Origin: Pseudomonadota bacterium
GTDB lineage: Bacteria > Pseudomonadota > Alphaproteobacteria > Micropepsales > Micropepsaceae
Direction: 5' to 3'
Assembly: GCA_025360685.1 (NCBI GenBank)
Contig: JANYBR010000505.1
Location: forward strand, 1 to 34,446
DNA length: 34,446 bases
Notes under the pieces: generated by a model
What the model saw: only the letters and a program-made list of their open reading frames with translations
What the model was told of the DNA's origin: nothing
The model's database searches: none
Shown here: one piece after another, positions 23,782-31,131 of the stretch
Layout: every line of letters begins with the position of its first letter
Numbering within the stretch: position 1 is the first letter of the stretch
Program-made: the position numbers and the translations under genes

Positions 23782-25341
23782 TCACAGAACCACTTCGATC
23801 AGTCGCGGACCGGTATGGCGTATCGCGGACTCGAACTGGCTTTCGAAGTCGCGGATGTTCGTCGCGCGCGAGGCTTCCACGCCCATGCCACTGGCAAGCT
23901 TGACCCAGTCCAGTTCGGGATTGTGCAGATCCAGCATCGAAAGCGCCTTCGGACCCGGATTGCCGGCACCCACGCGTGCCAGCTCGATGTTGAGGATCGC
24001 ATAGGAACGGTTGGCGAAGATGACGGTCGTGACGTCCAGCTTCTCGCGCGCCTGGGTCCACAGCGCCTGCAAGGTGTACATCGCACCGCCATCGCCGTGC
24101 ACGCACACGACCTTGCGGCGCGGCGCGGCCACTGCGGCGCCCGTAGCCACCGGCAGGCCCTGGCCGATCGAGCCGCCGGTCAGGCCGAGCTGATCGTGCG
24201 GCACCGCCGTCATGGTGGCAAGCGCCGTGCCCGCGCCCGATGTCGCCGCTTCGTCCGAGAGAATCGCGCCTTCCGGCATGTGACGCGCGATGACCTGGCC
24301 GATGGTGAACTGGTCGAACTTGTCGGAAATCGATTCCGGTTTTTTCAGCGGCGCAACGCTGACCGGTTCCTTCGGCGCACCGAGCGCTTCGGCCAACGCT
24401 TCAAGCGCGGCCACGCCATCTTCATGCGCGTGCGCGAGATAATGCACTTTCGTCGCGGCCTGGAGCCCGTAGCTTGGCTTGCCCGGATAGGCGAAGAACG
24501 ACACGGGCGGCTTGCTGCCGACGAGAATAAGCTGCTCGGTGTCCTGGAAGAATTCGACGATCTGTTCGGCGAAATAGGGCACACGCTCGAGTCGCACCCG
24601 CCCCGCGCCGCGCTGCAGCCGTGCGATGAACGTATCGCAGGCAATCCGCGCGCCGGACTTCGCCGCGATGCGGCCTGCAGCGTTAAGGCCGCGTTCCTTC
24701 AGCACAGCGCCGCGCATCAGGATCGTGGTGCGCTTGCCGTTCTTCAGTGCCTGCGCCACCCGATCGATCGCCTCGCCCAATACCGTAGCCGGCATGGGAC
24801 GTGGCAGCGCGGGCGACGGACCGTCGGCGTCATTCCATGCGGTGTCGGCCGGAAGAATGAGCGTCGCGATCTGCCCCGGCGGAGAGAACGCCGCCTGCAC
24901 CGCGCGCGCGCCGTCGGCCGCCACGGTCAGCGCGCTCGGCGAGGAGTGCACCCAGGCCGACACCGGCCGGGCGAATCCGGCGATGTCGGAAGCGAGCGGC
25001 GCGTCATACTGCGCATGATAGGTCGCGTGATCGCCGACGATGTTGACGATCGGCGTGGCAGCGCGGCGTGCATTGTGGAGATTGGCCAGGCCGTTGGCGA
25101 GGCCGGGGCCCAGATGCAGCAAGGTACAGGCCGGTTTCTCAGCCATGCGGCCATAGCCGTCCGCCATACCGGTCACGGCGCCTTCGAACAGGCCCAGCAC
25201 CGCGCGCATGCCGTCGACACGGTCGAGCGCGGCGACGAAATGCATTTCAGACGTTCCCGGATTGGAGAAACAGACTTCCACCCCGCTTGCCACCAGGGTG
25301 CGGACCAGACTCTCCGCGCCGTTCATCTTCGTCTCCGCCAT
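23782..25341 (-). CDS. Acetolactate synthase large subunit-like thiamine-diphosphate enzyme
   Basis: This is a 519-residue ThDP-dependent enzyme of the acetolactate synthase/benzoylformate decarboxylase superfamily. The N-terminal Pyr domain has the cofactor-activating Glu53 in LFEGAVTGMADGYGRM; the C-terminal PP domain has the Mg/ThDP motif HGDGG...ANRSY (GDG-x~25-N). It would decarboxylate a 2-keto acid and either release or transfer the aldehyde unit. It is an orphan: no ilvN small subunit and no ilvC are nearby, so a biosynthetic AHAS role is doubtful. ATG 25341 follows GGGGAG. It heads a minus-strand run with the M20 hydrolase gene. Superfamily is very secure, reaction is not. Confidence 0.9.
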   Translation of the reverse strand: MAETKMNGAESLVRTLVASGVEVCFSNPGTSEMHFVAALDRVDGMRAVLGLFEGAVTGMADGYGRMAEKPACTLLHLGPGLANGLANLHNARRAATPIVNIVGDHATYHAQYDAPLASDIAGFARPVSAWVHSSPSALTVAADGARAVQAAFSPPGQIATLILPADTAWNDADGPSPALPRPMPATVLGEAIDRVAQALKNGKRTTILMRGAVLKERGLNAAGRIAAKSGARIACDTFIARLQRGAGRVRLERVPYFAEQIVEFFQDTEQLILVGSKPPVSFFAYPGKPSYGLQAATKVHYLAHAHEDGVAALEALAEALGAPKEPVSVAPLKKPESISDKFDQFTIGQVIARHMPEGAILSDEAATSGAGTALATMTAVPHDQLGLTGGSIGQGLPVATGAAVAAPRRKVVCVHGDGGAMYTLQALWTQAREKLDVTTVIFANRSYAILNIELARVGAGNPGPKALSMLDLHNPELDWVKLASGMGVEASRATNIRDFESQFESAIRHTGPRLIEVVL

Positions 25342-25433
25342 CCTGCTCCCCTGAAACTGCCGGTTTGATCGGCTATTCTAACCATGAAAACCGGCTTTGC
25401 GCCTCTTGCCAGCGTACGCCACTGCCGCACCGC

Positions 25434-25462
25434 TTGACTCAGCGCCGGGCCGGCTGTATTAA
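25434..25462 (+). promoter_or_regulatory. Sigma-70-type promoter of the ArsR-SRPBCC-YceI operon
   Basis: TTGACT (25434-25439) and TATTAA (25457-25462) are separated by exactly 17 bases, close to consensus. Transcription would begin near 25469, about 23 bases before the ArsR ATG at 25492. This is the best promoter match in the window. Confidence 0.75.
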
Positions 25463-25488
25463 ACCAATTAGTTATTTAAACGATTGGT
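25463..25488. promoter_or_regulatory. Operator candidate overlapping the ArsR transcription start
   Basis: ACCAAT (25463-25468) and ATTGGT (25483-25488) are a perfect 6-bp inverted repeat 14 bases apart, between the -10 box and the ArsR start codon. An AT-rich core, TTAGTTATTTAAAC, lies between. Placement just after the -10 is that expected for ArsR autorepression. Binding is inferred. Confidence 0.55.
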
Positions 25489-25491
25489 GTA

Positions 25492-25842
25492 ATGCCGGCA
25501 GATCATCTGAGCGCAACGTTCGCAGCACTTGCCGATCCCACGCGGCGGGCGATCCTGGCGCGGCTCGTGCTGGGTGAGACATCGGTAGGCGAGCTCGCCG
25601 AGCCGTTCGACATGAGCCTTCCGGCGGTCTCCAAGCATCTGAAGGTTCTGCAGCATGCCGGCCTGATTACGCGCAGCCGTGAGGCGCAGTGGCGGCCGTG
25701 CAAGCTCGAGCCCGAGGCGCTCAAGGACATCGATCTGTGGCTGGAGGACTATCGCCGCCTGTGGAGCGAGCGCTTCGACCGCCTCGACGATTATCTGAAG
25801 AAACTGCAAGCCAAGGGGAAGAAACGTGGCCGAAAAAAGTAA
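25492..25842 (+). CDS. ArsR family transcriptional regulator (SRPBCC-associated)
   Basis: This is a 116-residue winged-helix regulator. The HTH covers about 15-65: ALADPTRRAILARL, then SVGELAEPFDMSLPAVSKHLKVLQHAGL, followed by the wing (REAQWRPCKLE). The cysteines of metal-sensing ArsR/SmtB proteins (ELCxC in helix 3) are absent, so a metal inducer is unlikely; this is the ArsR branch that travels with AHSA1/SRPBCC genes. The stop overlaps the next gene's GTG region by 17 bases. A clear promoter and a dyad lie upstream, consistent with autorepression of the four-gene operon. It is paralogous to the regulator at 29476. Inducer unknown. Confidence 0.93.
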   Translation: MPADHLSATFAALADPTRRAILARLVLGETSVGELAEPFDMSLPAVSKHLKVLQHAGLITRSREAQWRPCKLEPEALKDIDLWLEDYRRLWSERFDRLDDYLKKLQAKGKKRGRKK

Positions 25843-26302
25843 AGGCATCGTGGCCCCGGGCGAGCCGACCATCGTCATCACGCGAACCGTCGATGCGCCG
25901 CGCGCGCTGGTGTGGAAAGCCTGGACCGACCCCGAGCATATCGCGCACTGGTGGGGACCCAACGGCTTTACCAACACGATCCATTCCATGGATGTGAAGC
26001 CCGGCGGAGAATGGCGCTTCATCATGCACGGTCCGGACGGAACGAACTATCCCACCAGGGTCGTCTATCGCGAGGTCGTGAAGCCGGAACGGCTTGTCTA
26101 TGATCTCAGCGGCGAGGGTGAGGGCGACATGCACACATTCCGCGCCACAGTCACGTTCGCCGAGCACGAGGGAAAGACGCAAATCAGGATGGCGAGCCGG
26201 TTCCCGTCGGTCGCGGAGCGCGACGCTGTCCTGAAATTCGGCGCCGTCGAAGGCGGTGAGCAGACCTTGGACCGCCTTGCCGCCTATCTGCCCAAAGTTT
26301 GA
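25826..26302 (+). CDS. SRPBCC (AHSA1-type) domain protein, copy 1
   Basis: This is a 158-residue START/Bet v1-like protein. The start is GTG 25826, following AAGGGG and overlapping the ArsR gene by 17 bases. The family pattern is clear: TRTVDAPRALVWKAWTDPEHIAHWWGP, then MDVKPGGEWRFIMHGPDG, YREVVKPERLVYDL, and a C-terminal helix GGEQTLDRLAAYL. Such proteins hold a hydrophobic ligand in a deep cavity and may serve as ligand-binding, cyclase-like or stress proteins. It is followed by a close paralog after 14 bases. No catalytic residues can be assigned. Confidence 0.93.
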   Translation: MAEKSKGIVAPGEPTIVITRTVDAPRALVWKAWTDPEHIAHWWGPNGFTNTIHSMDVKPGGEWRFIMHGPDGTNYPTRVVYREVVKPERLVYDLSGEGEGDMHTFRATVTFAEHEGKTQIRMASRFPSVAERDAVLKFGAVEGGEQTLDRLAAYLPKV

Positions 26303-26316
26303 TCGAGGAGAATGCC

Positions 26317-26826
26317 ATGTCCGAACACACGCCGCCGACATTCAACCTGTCCCGGAACTTCGATGCGCCCCGCGCGCTGGTGTGGAAGGTGTACACGGAT
26401 GTCGAACATCTGGCGAAGTGGTGGGGACCGAAGGGCTTCACCTGGCTCCGCGGCTCCCTCGATCTGAAACCGGGCGGCGTCTTTCACTACGGCATGCGCG
26501 CGCCGACGGGACAGGAGATGTGGGGCAAGTTTGTCTATCGCGAGATCAAGGCCCCAGAGCGAATCGTTTTCGTGAATTCCTTCTCCGACGAGAAGGGCGG
26601 CACTGTGCGTGCGCCCTTCAATCCCAACTGGCCGCTGGAGGTGCTCAACACGATCACCTTCTCCGAGACCGGCGGTAAGACCGTGCTGGCCATGACCGGC
26701 TCACCCTTCAACGCCACCCAAGCGGAGCGCGACGCGTTTGAATCGATGCGCCCATCGCTCGACCAGGGCTTCAAGGGAACCCTGGATCAGCTCGCCGAGC
26801 ATCTGGCAACCATTCAGAAAAAGTGA
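26317..26826 (+). CDS. SRPBCC (AHSA1-type) domain protein, copy 2
   Basis: This is a 169-residue paralog of the preceding gene. The ATG at 26317 is chosen because GAGGAG precedes it at 7 bases; a TTG six codons upstream is less likely. It shares SRNFDAPRALVWKVYTDVEHLAKWWGP and LDLKPGGVFHYGM with copy 1 and ends in a similar amphipathic helix. The pair looks like a tandem duplication that has since diverged. Third gene of the ArsR operon. Ligand unknown. Confidence 0.93.
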   Translation: MSEHTPPTFNLSRNFDAPRALVWKVYTDVEHLAKWWGPKGFTWLRGSLDLKPGGVFHYGMRAPTGQEMWGKFVYREIKAPERIVFVNSFSDEKGGTVRAPFNPNWPLEVLNTITFSETGGKTVLAMTGSPFNATQAERDAFESMRPSLDQGFKGTLDQLAEHLATIQKK

Positions 26827-26843
26827 GGGAGGAACCTTCCGAC

Positions 26844-27470
26844 ATGTCCAGATTTGCACCAATTCTGCTACTGCTTTCTGCGATGTCGCAAGCAGCCTAT
26901 GCAGAAACTGCCACCGATACGCCACCACCTGGACCCATCCCGCACGGTCACAAGAATATCGCCATTGCGCCGGCTGGCACTTACACGCTCGATCCCAATC
27001 ATCTGGGCATCATCGCGCGGGTTTCGCATCTCGGCTTCTCACGCAGCATCTTCCGCTTTGAGCGCGGCAGCGCCACGTTGAGCTGGGATCCCAAAGCGCC
27101 GGCGCGAGCGACGCTCAGGGCAACTGTTGAGACCGATTCGATCACCACAAATGTCGCCGGCTTTGCCGTAGAGCTGGCCAGTGCAAAATATCTGAATGCC
27201 GCGCTCTATCCGCAAGCGACCTTCGTCTCCAGCGCATTTCATCAGCGAGATGCTACCCATGGCACGGTCGAAGGCACCTTCACCTTGATGGGAAAATCCG
27301 TGCCGGCGACGTTCAAGGTCGCGTTAATCGGCGCCGGACCGTTCTATGGCCATGATGTCATTGGCGTGCATGCCGAAACGGCGATCAATCCCACGGATTT
27401 CGGCTTGTCGCCGGTATTCGACGAGCCGATCGAATTGGTGATCGACTCCGAATTCGACCGCGCGCCCTGA
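26844..27470 (+). CDS. YceI family periplasmic lipid-binding protein
   Basis: This is a 208-residue secreted protein. ATG 26844 follows GGAGG at about 11 bases, and the first 20 residues form a Sec signal (MSRFAPILLLLSAMSQAAYA). After a proline-rich linker, the YceI pattern appears: GTYTLDPNHLGIIARVSHLGFSRS, ASAKYLNAALYPQATFVS, TFTLMGKSVPATFKV and a C-terminal strand region GLSPVFDEPIELVIDSE. YceI proteins form an extended lipocalin-like barrel that binds polyisoprenoids or other lipids in the periplasm. It is the last gene of the ArsR-SRPBCC operon and ends 9 bases before the convergent BVMO gene. Binding of a hydrophobic ligand fits the SRPBCC context. Confidence 0.93.
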   Translation: MSRFAPILLLLSAMSQAAYAETATDTPPPGPIPHGHKNIAIAPAGTYTLDPNHLGIIARVSHLGFSRSIFRFERGSATLSWDPKAPARATLRATVETDSITTNVAGFAVELASAKYLNAALYPQATFVSSAFHQRDATHGTVEGTFTLMGKSVPATFKVALIGAGPFYGHDVIGVHAETAINPTDFGLSPVFDEPIELVIDSEFDRAP

Positions 27471-27479
27471 GCCGATGGG

Positions 27480-29306
27480 CTAGGCGCCGTTCAGCTCAAG
27501 TCCCTTGAGTTCGTTTTCGTTGCGCCAGGCTTCCAGCAGATTGACGAAGGCAATCGGGCCCAGGCCGTAGAAACCGTTGCGCGCCGCCAGCGCCGAGGGC
27601 TTGCCTTCATTGTTGTAGTAACCCGGCGTGCATTCCTCCTGGAATTTCTGCCGCATCATGGCCGAGGAGATGATCGTCTGGACCCAGGCGTCTTCGGCCT
27701 CCTGCGAGGCCTCCATCACGCGGACCTGGCGCTCGGTGCACTCCTTGATGATGTAGGACAGGTGTTTGCTCTGCTCGTTGAGCATGTGCGGGAAGTTGGC
27801 GGTGAAGCCCGACTGGCTGTTGCTGATGATAAAGCAGTTCGGAAATCCGCGAGAGTGCATGCCGTGCAAGGTCGAGACGCCGTCCATCCACTTCTCGGAC
27901 AGTGAAACGCCGCCGCGGCCATAGAGCTCGTAGCCGGAGCGGCGCGTGTAGCTGGTGCCGACCTCAAAGCCCGTCGCATAGATCAGGCAGTCGATCTCAT
28001 ATTCCTTGCCGTTGGCGACGATGCCCTTTTCGGTGATGCGTTCCACGCCCCGGCCGTCGGTGTCGATCAGATGGACGTTCGGACGATTGAACGCGTCCAG
28101 ATAGTCGTCGTGGAAGCAGGGCCGCTTGCAGAACTGGTTGTAGTAGGGCTTCAGCGCTTCGGCCTTGTTCCTGTCGCGCACCACCGCATCGACGCGGGCG
28201 CGAATGGATTCCATCTTCTTGAAGTCGGCGAGCTGCAACGTGGCCGCCAGATCGACCGTGCCGCCGGCCTCGTTCTGCTTGCGCATCAGCACCAGCAGAT
28301 TGCCGATGATGTCGGTCCAGCCGTCATTGACCAGGTCCTCGTTCTGCGGCACGCCGGAGACGAGTGCGTTGAAATTGTCCATGCGCTTTTGCTGCCAGCC
28401 CGGCTCCAGGTTCCCGCTCCATTGTGGATCGGTCGGACGATTGTCGCGCACGTCGATGGACGACGGGGTGCGCTGAAAGACGAACAGGTCCTTCGCCCAG
28501 GCCGCGACATGGGGCACGCATTGCACGGCTGTGGCGCCGGTGCCGATGATGCCGACTCTCTTGCCTTTCAGGCCCGTCAATCCGCCTTCGCTGCTTCCGC
28601 CCGTGTAGCGATAGTCCCAGCGGCTGGTGTGGAAGGAATGGCCCTTGAACGTCTCGACGCCGGCAATGCCCGGCAGCTTGGGACGATGCAGCGGCCCGTT
28701 CGCCATCACGACGAAGCGCGCTTTCATCGCATCGCCGCGATTGGTCTTGACGATCCAGCGCGAGATCTCGTCGTCCCAGCTCATCTCCGTCACTTCGGTC
28801 TGGAAACAGGCATTGCGATAAAGATCGAACTTCTCGGCGATGGCGCGGCTGTGTTTGAGGATTTCCGGCGCGCGCGAATATTTTTCGACCGGCATAAAGC
28901 CGACCTCTTCGAGCAGCGGCAGATAGATGTAGGATTCGATATCGCAGGCGGCGCCGGGATAACGGTTCCAGTACCACGTGCCGCCGAAGTCGCCGCCCTT
29001 CTCGATCACGCGGATGTCCAAGATGCCCGCTTCGCGTAAGCGTGCGCCGGCGAGCAGGCCGCCGAAACCGCCGCCGACCACGACCACTTCGACCTCGTCG
29101 CTCAGCGCTGCGCGCGTGAAGCCAGGCTCGACATAGGGATCTTCGAGATAGTGTGCGAAGTCGCCCTTGATCTCGCGATATTGCTCGTTGCCGTCGGAAC
29201 GCAGGCGCTTGTCGCGCTCGGCGCGGTACTTCGCCTTCAGTGCGTCGGGATCAAAGCCGAGTTCGTTCCGGGTCGATTTGGTGCTTGGCTCTGCGGTCTG
29301 CGACAT
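27480..29306 (-). CDS. Baeyer-Villiger-type flavin monooxygenase
   Basis: This is a 608-residue class B flavoprotein monooxygenase. FAD-binding GGGFGG is at 78-83, GGTWYWNRYPGAACD at 108-122, the BVMO fingerprint FxGxxxHTxxW/D is complete at 220-231 (FKGHSFHTSRWD), and the NADPH Rossmann motif GTGATA is at 255-260. The enzyme would insert oxygen next to a ketone to form an ester or lactone using NADPH, FAD and O2. The roughly 60-residue N-terminal extension makes it longer than phenylacetone monooxygenase and similar to the cyclopentadecanone/steroid monooxygenase-like length class. A perfect dyad (29328-29344) lies just upstream. It is divergent from an ArsR gene. Substrate unknown. Confidence 0.94.
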   Translation of the reverse strand: MSQTAEPSTKSTRNELGFDPDALKAKYRAERDKRLRSDGNEQYREIKGDFAHYLEDPYVEPGFTRAALSDEVEVVVVGGGFGGLLAGARLREAGILDIRVIEKGGDFGGTWYWNRYPGAACDIESYIYLPLLEEVGFMPVEKYSRAPEILKHSRAIAEKFDLYRNACFQTEVTEMSWDDEISRWIVKTNRGDAMKARFVVMANGPLHRPKLPGIAGVETFKGHSFHTSRWDYRYTGGSSEGGLTGLKGKRVGIIGTGATAVQCVPHVAAWAKDLFVFQRTPSSIDVRDNRPTDPQWSGNLEPGWQQKRMDNFNALVSGVPQNEDLVNDGWTDIIGNLLVLMRKQNEAGGTVDLAATLQLADFKKMESIRARVDAVVRDRNKAEALKPYYNQFCKRPCFHDDYLDAFNRPNVHLIDTDGRGVERITEKGIVANGKEYEIDCLIYATGFEVGTSYTRRSGYELYGRGGVSLSEKWMDGVSTLHGMHSRGFPNCFIISNSQSGFTANFPHMLNEQSKHLSYIIKECTERQVRVMEASQEAEDAWVQTIISSAMMRQKFQEECTPGYYNNEGKPSALAARNGFYGLGPIAFVNLLEAWRNENELKGLELNGA

Positions 29307-29327
29307 CGTTCGTTCTCTCGCTGTTCA

Positions 29328-29344
29328 ACTGACTAGTTGTCAGT
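29328..29344. promoter_or_regulatory. Palindromic operator candidate upstream of the BVMO gene
   Basis: ACTGAC (29328-29333) and GTCAGT (29339-29344) form a perfect 6-bp inverted repeat around TAGTT, 22 bases from the BVMO start. A second dyad CAACT/AGTTG (29326-29330 and 29335-29339) overlaps it. The core resembles the ACTGA...TCAGT of the TetR operator at 8663-8692, though the spacing differs by three bases. The binding protein is not established; the divergent ArsR is the nearest candidate. Confidence 0.6.
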
Positions 29345-29441
29345 ATGCTTGAGAACAGTTTGCCTCGCGAGCGCAATTTCCGAATAACGCGTACGGTCTG
29401 TAAGATATGACCGGCCTATAAAAATCTAATGATTTCAAGGC

Positions 29442-29470
29442 TTGTAACGACAGCGCAAGCTTGATACTTA
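29442..29470 (+). promoter_or_regulatory. Promoter candidate giving a leaderless ArsR transcript
   Basis: TTGTAA (29442-29447) and TACTTA (29465-29470) are 17 bases apart. Transcription would start at about 29476, exactly at the ATG of the regulator, implying a leaderless mRNA; no Shine-Dalgarno is seen before that ATG. A direct repeat CTTAACT (29467-29473, 29479-29485) brackets the start codon and may be part of an operator. Confidence 0.5.
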
Positions 29471-29475
29471 ACTCT

Positions 29476-29814
29476 ATGCTTAACTTTTCACAGCCGCTCG
29501 ATCTGATGTTCCAGGCCCTCGCCGATCCCTCCCGCCGAGTCATGGTGGAGCGGTTGAGCCGCGGGCCCGCTTCGGTCAGCGAACTTGCCAAGCCGCTGTC
29601 GATGTCCCTGCCGGCCGTGTACCAGCACCTGCAGGTGCTTGAAGCGAGTGGTCTTGTCTGCACCGAAAAGACCGGCCGCGTGCGCACCTGCCGGCTTGAG
29701 GCCAAAGCTCTGCGCTCGGCCGAGCAATGGATCAGCGAACGCCGTGCACTGTGGGAACGCCGCCTCGACAAGCTTGGCGACATTCTCACCGAGAGCGACG
29801 GCAAGCCGGATTGA
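29476..29814 (+). CDS. ArsR family transcriptional regulator, second copy
   Basis: This is a 112-residue winged-helix regulator related to the one at 25492. The HTH shows MFQALADPSRRVMVERL and SVSELAKPLSMSLPAVYQHLQVLEASGL, and the wing has EKTGRVRTCRLE. Classical metal-sensing cysteines in helix 3 are missing. The ATG at 29476 is used; an ATG ten codons in (29506) is possible but would cut the first helix. It is divergent from the BVMO gene over 169 bases and upstream of the globin gene by 97. It probably controls one or both. The ligand is unknown. Confidence 0.92.
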   Translation: MLNFSQPLDLMFQALADPSRRVMVERLSRGPASVSELAKPLSMSLPAVYQHLQVLEASGLVCTEKTGRVRTCRLEAKALRSAEQWISERRALWERRLDKLGDILTESDGKPD

Positions 29815-29911
29815 GTTGGCCGGAAACTTCGACGCGGTTCGACGGACAAGTAAAAAGAGTGGCAAGATTGCTCCGAAAATAACCTGTGCCCATTCACGCT
29901 GCGGAGTTCGC

Positions 29912-30340
29912 GTGACGTCCAATCCGATCGAAATGAGCCTGGAACTTGTCTCCGAGCGCTGCCCGGATCTCACGCCGCTCGTCTATGCGCGCCTGTTCGC
30001 GCAATACCCGCAGATGCAGGTCCTGTTCTGGCGCGACACCACGCACGCCGTGAAGGGCGAGATGCTGGCCAAGGTGTTCGAAGTCATTCTCGATTTCATC
30101 GGAGAGAATCTCTACGCCGCGCACATGATCCAGTGTGAGGTCGTAACGCATGCCGGCTATGACGTGCCGCCGGACATTTTCCGTGTCTTCTTCGCTACCG
30201 TGGCCGACACGATCCGCGAACAGTTGGGCAGCGCGTGGACACCCCAGATCGATGCGGCCTGGAACAAGCTGCTCCACGACCTGGATTTTTTTGTCACCCA
30301 TCCAGACCAGAACGAAACTGCCGCCGCCGAGGCGGGATAG
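29912..30340 (+). CDS. Single-domain globin
   Basis: This is a 142-residue heme protein. The GTG at 29912 is chosen because GGAG lies 5 bases upstream and it includes the first globin helix; ATG 29933 is an alternative. The fold pattern is MSLELVSERCPDLTPLVYARLFAQYPQMQVLFW (A-B-C helices), then VVTHAGYDVPPDIF with the proximal F8 histidine at His80, then the G and H helices (FRVFFATVADTIREQLG, WNKLLHDLDFFV). The distal position does not show an obvious histidine, so ligand chemistry is open. No reductase domain is attached. Roles in such globins include O2 or NO handling. It lies behind the ArsR gene and 7 bases from the convergent SRPBCC gene. Confidence 0.85.
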   Translation: MTSNPIEMSLELVSERCPDLTPLVYARLFAQYPQMQVLFWRDTTHAVKGEMLAKVFEVILDFIGENLYAAHMIQCEVVTHAGYDVPPDIFRVFFATVADTIREQLGSAWTPQIDAAWNKLLHDLDFFVTHPDQNETAAAEAG

Positions 30341-30347
30341 AAATCCG

Positions 30348-30851
30348 TTATCTGGCAGCGAGCTCCGCGCGATAGGTGTCGCGCGCCGCTTTGAAATGCT
30401 CGAAGGGAAACCTGATCGGCACGCCTGCCAGAGCGGCGGCGAGCATTTCCAGGTGGGCGTCCCAGCCGGCGCAGGCGCGGCCCGGATCTTCGCCGACCGG
30501 CATGCGAAGCGTGAGGTTCAGCAGCACTTCATCGCCCTTTGGGCGCAGCTCCCAGCGCACGGGACGCAAGGGCTCGCCCGGCCCGCTCCAGGAATATTCC
30601 AGCACGCACAGCGGATCGATATCGGTAACCTTGCTATCGATGACGATGCCGCTGTCCGTGAAGTTCAATTTGGCGGTCCCGCCTTCGCGCAATTCGATTT
30701 CGCCGGGCGCAAGCCATTTGACGAGCTCTTCCGATTCGGTGAGCGCTGCCCAGACTCGGTCCAGGCTGTCGTCGATGACGCGCGTGAGCCTTGCCTCCAT
30801 GACTTCGCCGTTGTGCGTGAATTTCGCCTTGCCAAATAGCGGTTCGCTCAT
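30348..30851 (-). CDS. SRPBCC domain protein, copy 3
   Basis: This is a 167-residue START-like protein. ATG 30851 follows GAGGAG at 8 bases. Pattern: MEARLTRVIDDSLDRVWAALTESEELVKWLAPGEIELREGG, a beta-rich middle (YSWSGPGEPLRPVRWELRPKGDEVLLNLTLRM), and a C-terminal helix with GRACAGWDAHLEMLAAAL. It is more distant from the two copies at 25826 and 26317 than they are from each other. It lies 100 bases after the rubredoxin gene on the same strand and so may be the last gene of the ATP-grasp/decarboxylase operon, or a separate unit. Ligand unknown. Confidence 0.92.
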   Translation of the reverse strand: MSEPLFGKAKFTHNGEVMEARLTRVIDDSLDRVWAALTESEELVKWLAPGEIELREGGTAKLNFTDSGIVIDSKVTDIDPLCVLEYSWSGPGEPLRPVRWELRPKGDEVLLNLTLRMPVGEDPGRACAGWDAHLEMLAAALAGVPIRFPFEHFKAARDTYRAELAAR

Positions 30852-30951
30852 GCCGTCGGCTCCTCTGCCTGATGTGCGCCGAAGGACGTGGATTCAATGC
30901 CTGGAACGCCGCGGCACCTTGATCGAAATCAACCGGGCCGCTCGGTCGAAC

Positions 30952-31131
30952 TCAGAGCTTGACCATGTCGAAGTCGCTTTTAGGTGTGCCGCACATCGGA
31001 CACGCCCAATCGTCGGGAATGTCGGCCCATCTCGTGCCTGGCTTCAGCCCTTCGGCAGGATCGCCCGCCGCCTCGTCGTAAAGATAGCCGCAGGTGCGGC
31101 ACTGCCAGGTTTGGAAGGGTGCACCGTTCAT
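30952..31131 (-). CDS. Rubredoxin
   Basis: This is a 59-residue protein with the two knuckles that bind one iron: CRTCGYLYDEAAGDP (Cys11, Cys14) and CPMCGTPKSDFDMV (Cys44, Cys47). Between them is the typical KPGTRWADIPDDW stretch. It carries one electron at a time and has no other domain. The ATG at 31131 overlaps the TGA of the PLP decarboxylase gene (ATGA at 31128-31131), so its translation is coupled to the decarboxylase. Bacterial rubredoxins usually serve alkane hydroxylases, oxygen/superoxide reduction or heme/metalloenzyme assembly; none of these partners is encoded in the window. Identification is secure from the cysteine spacing and length. Confidence 0.95.
   Translation of the reverse strand: MNGAPFQTWQCRTCGYLYDEAAGDPAEGLKPGTRWADIPDDWACPMCGTPKSDFDMVKL

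Noticed and set aside
25492..25842. Arsenic or heavy-metal resistance role for the ArsR regulators
   Set aside because: The helix-3 metal-binding cysteines are missing and no arsenate reductase or metal efflux gene is nearby.
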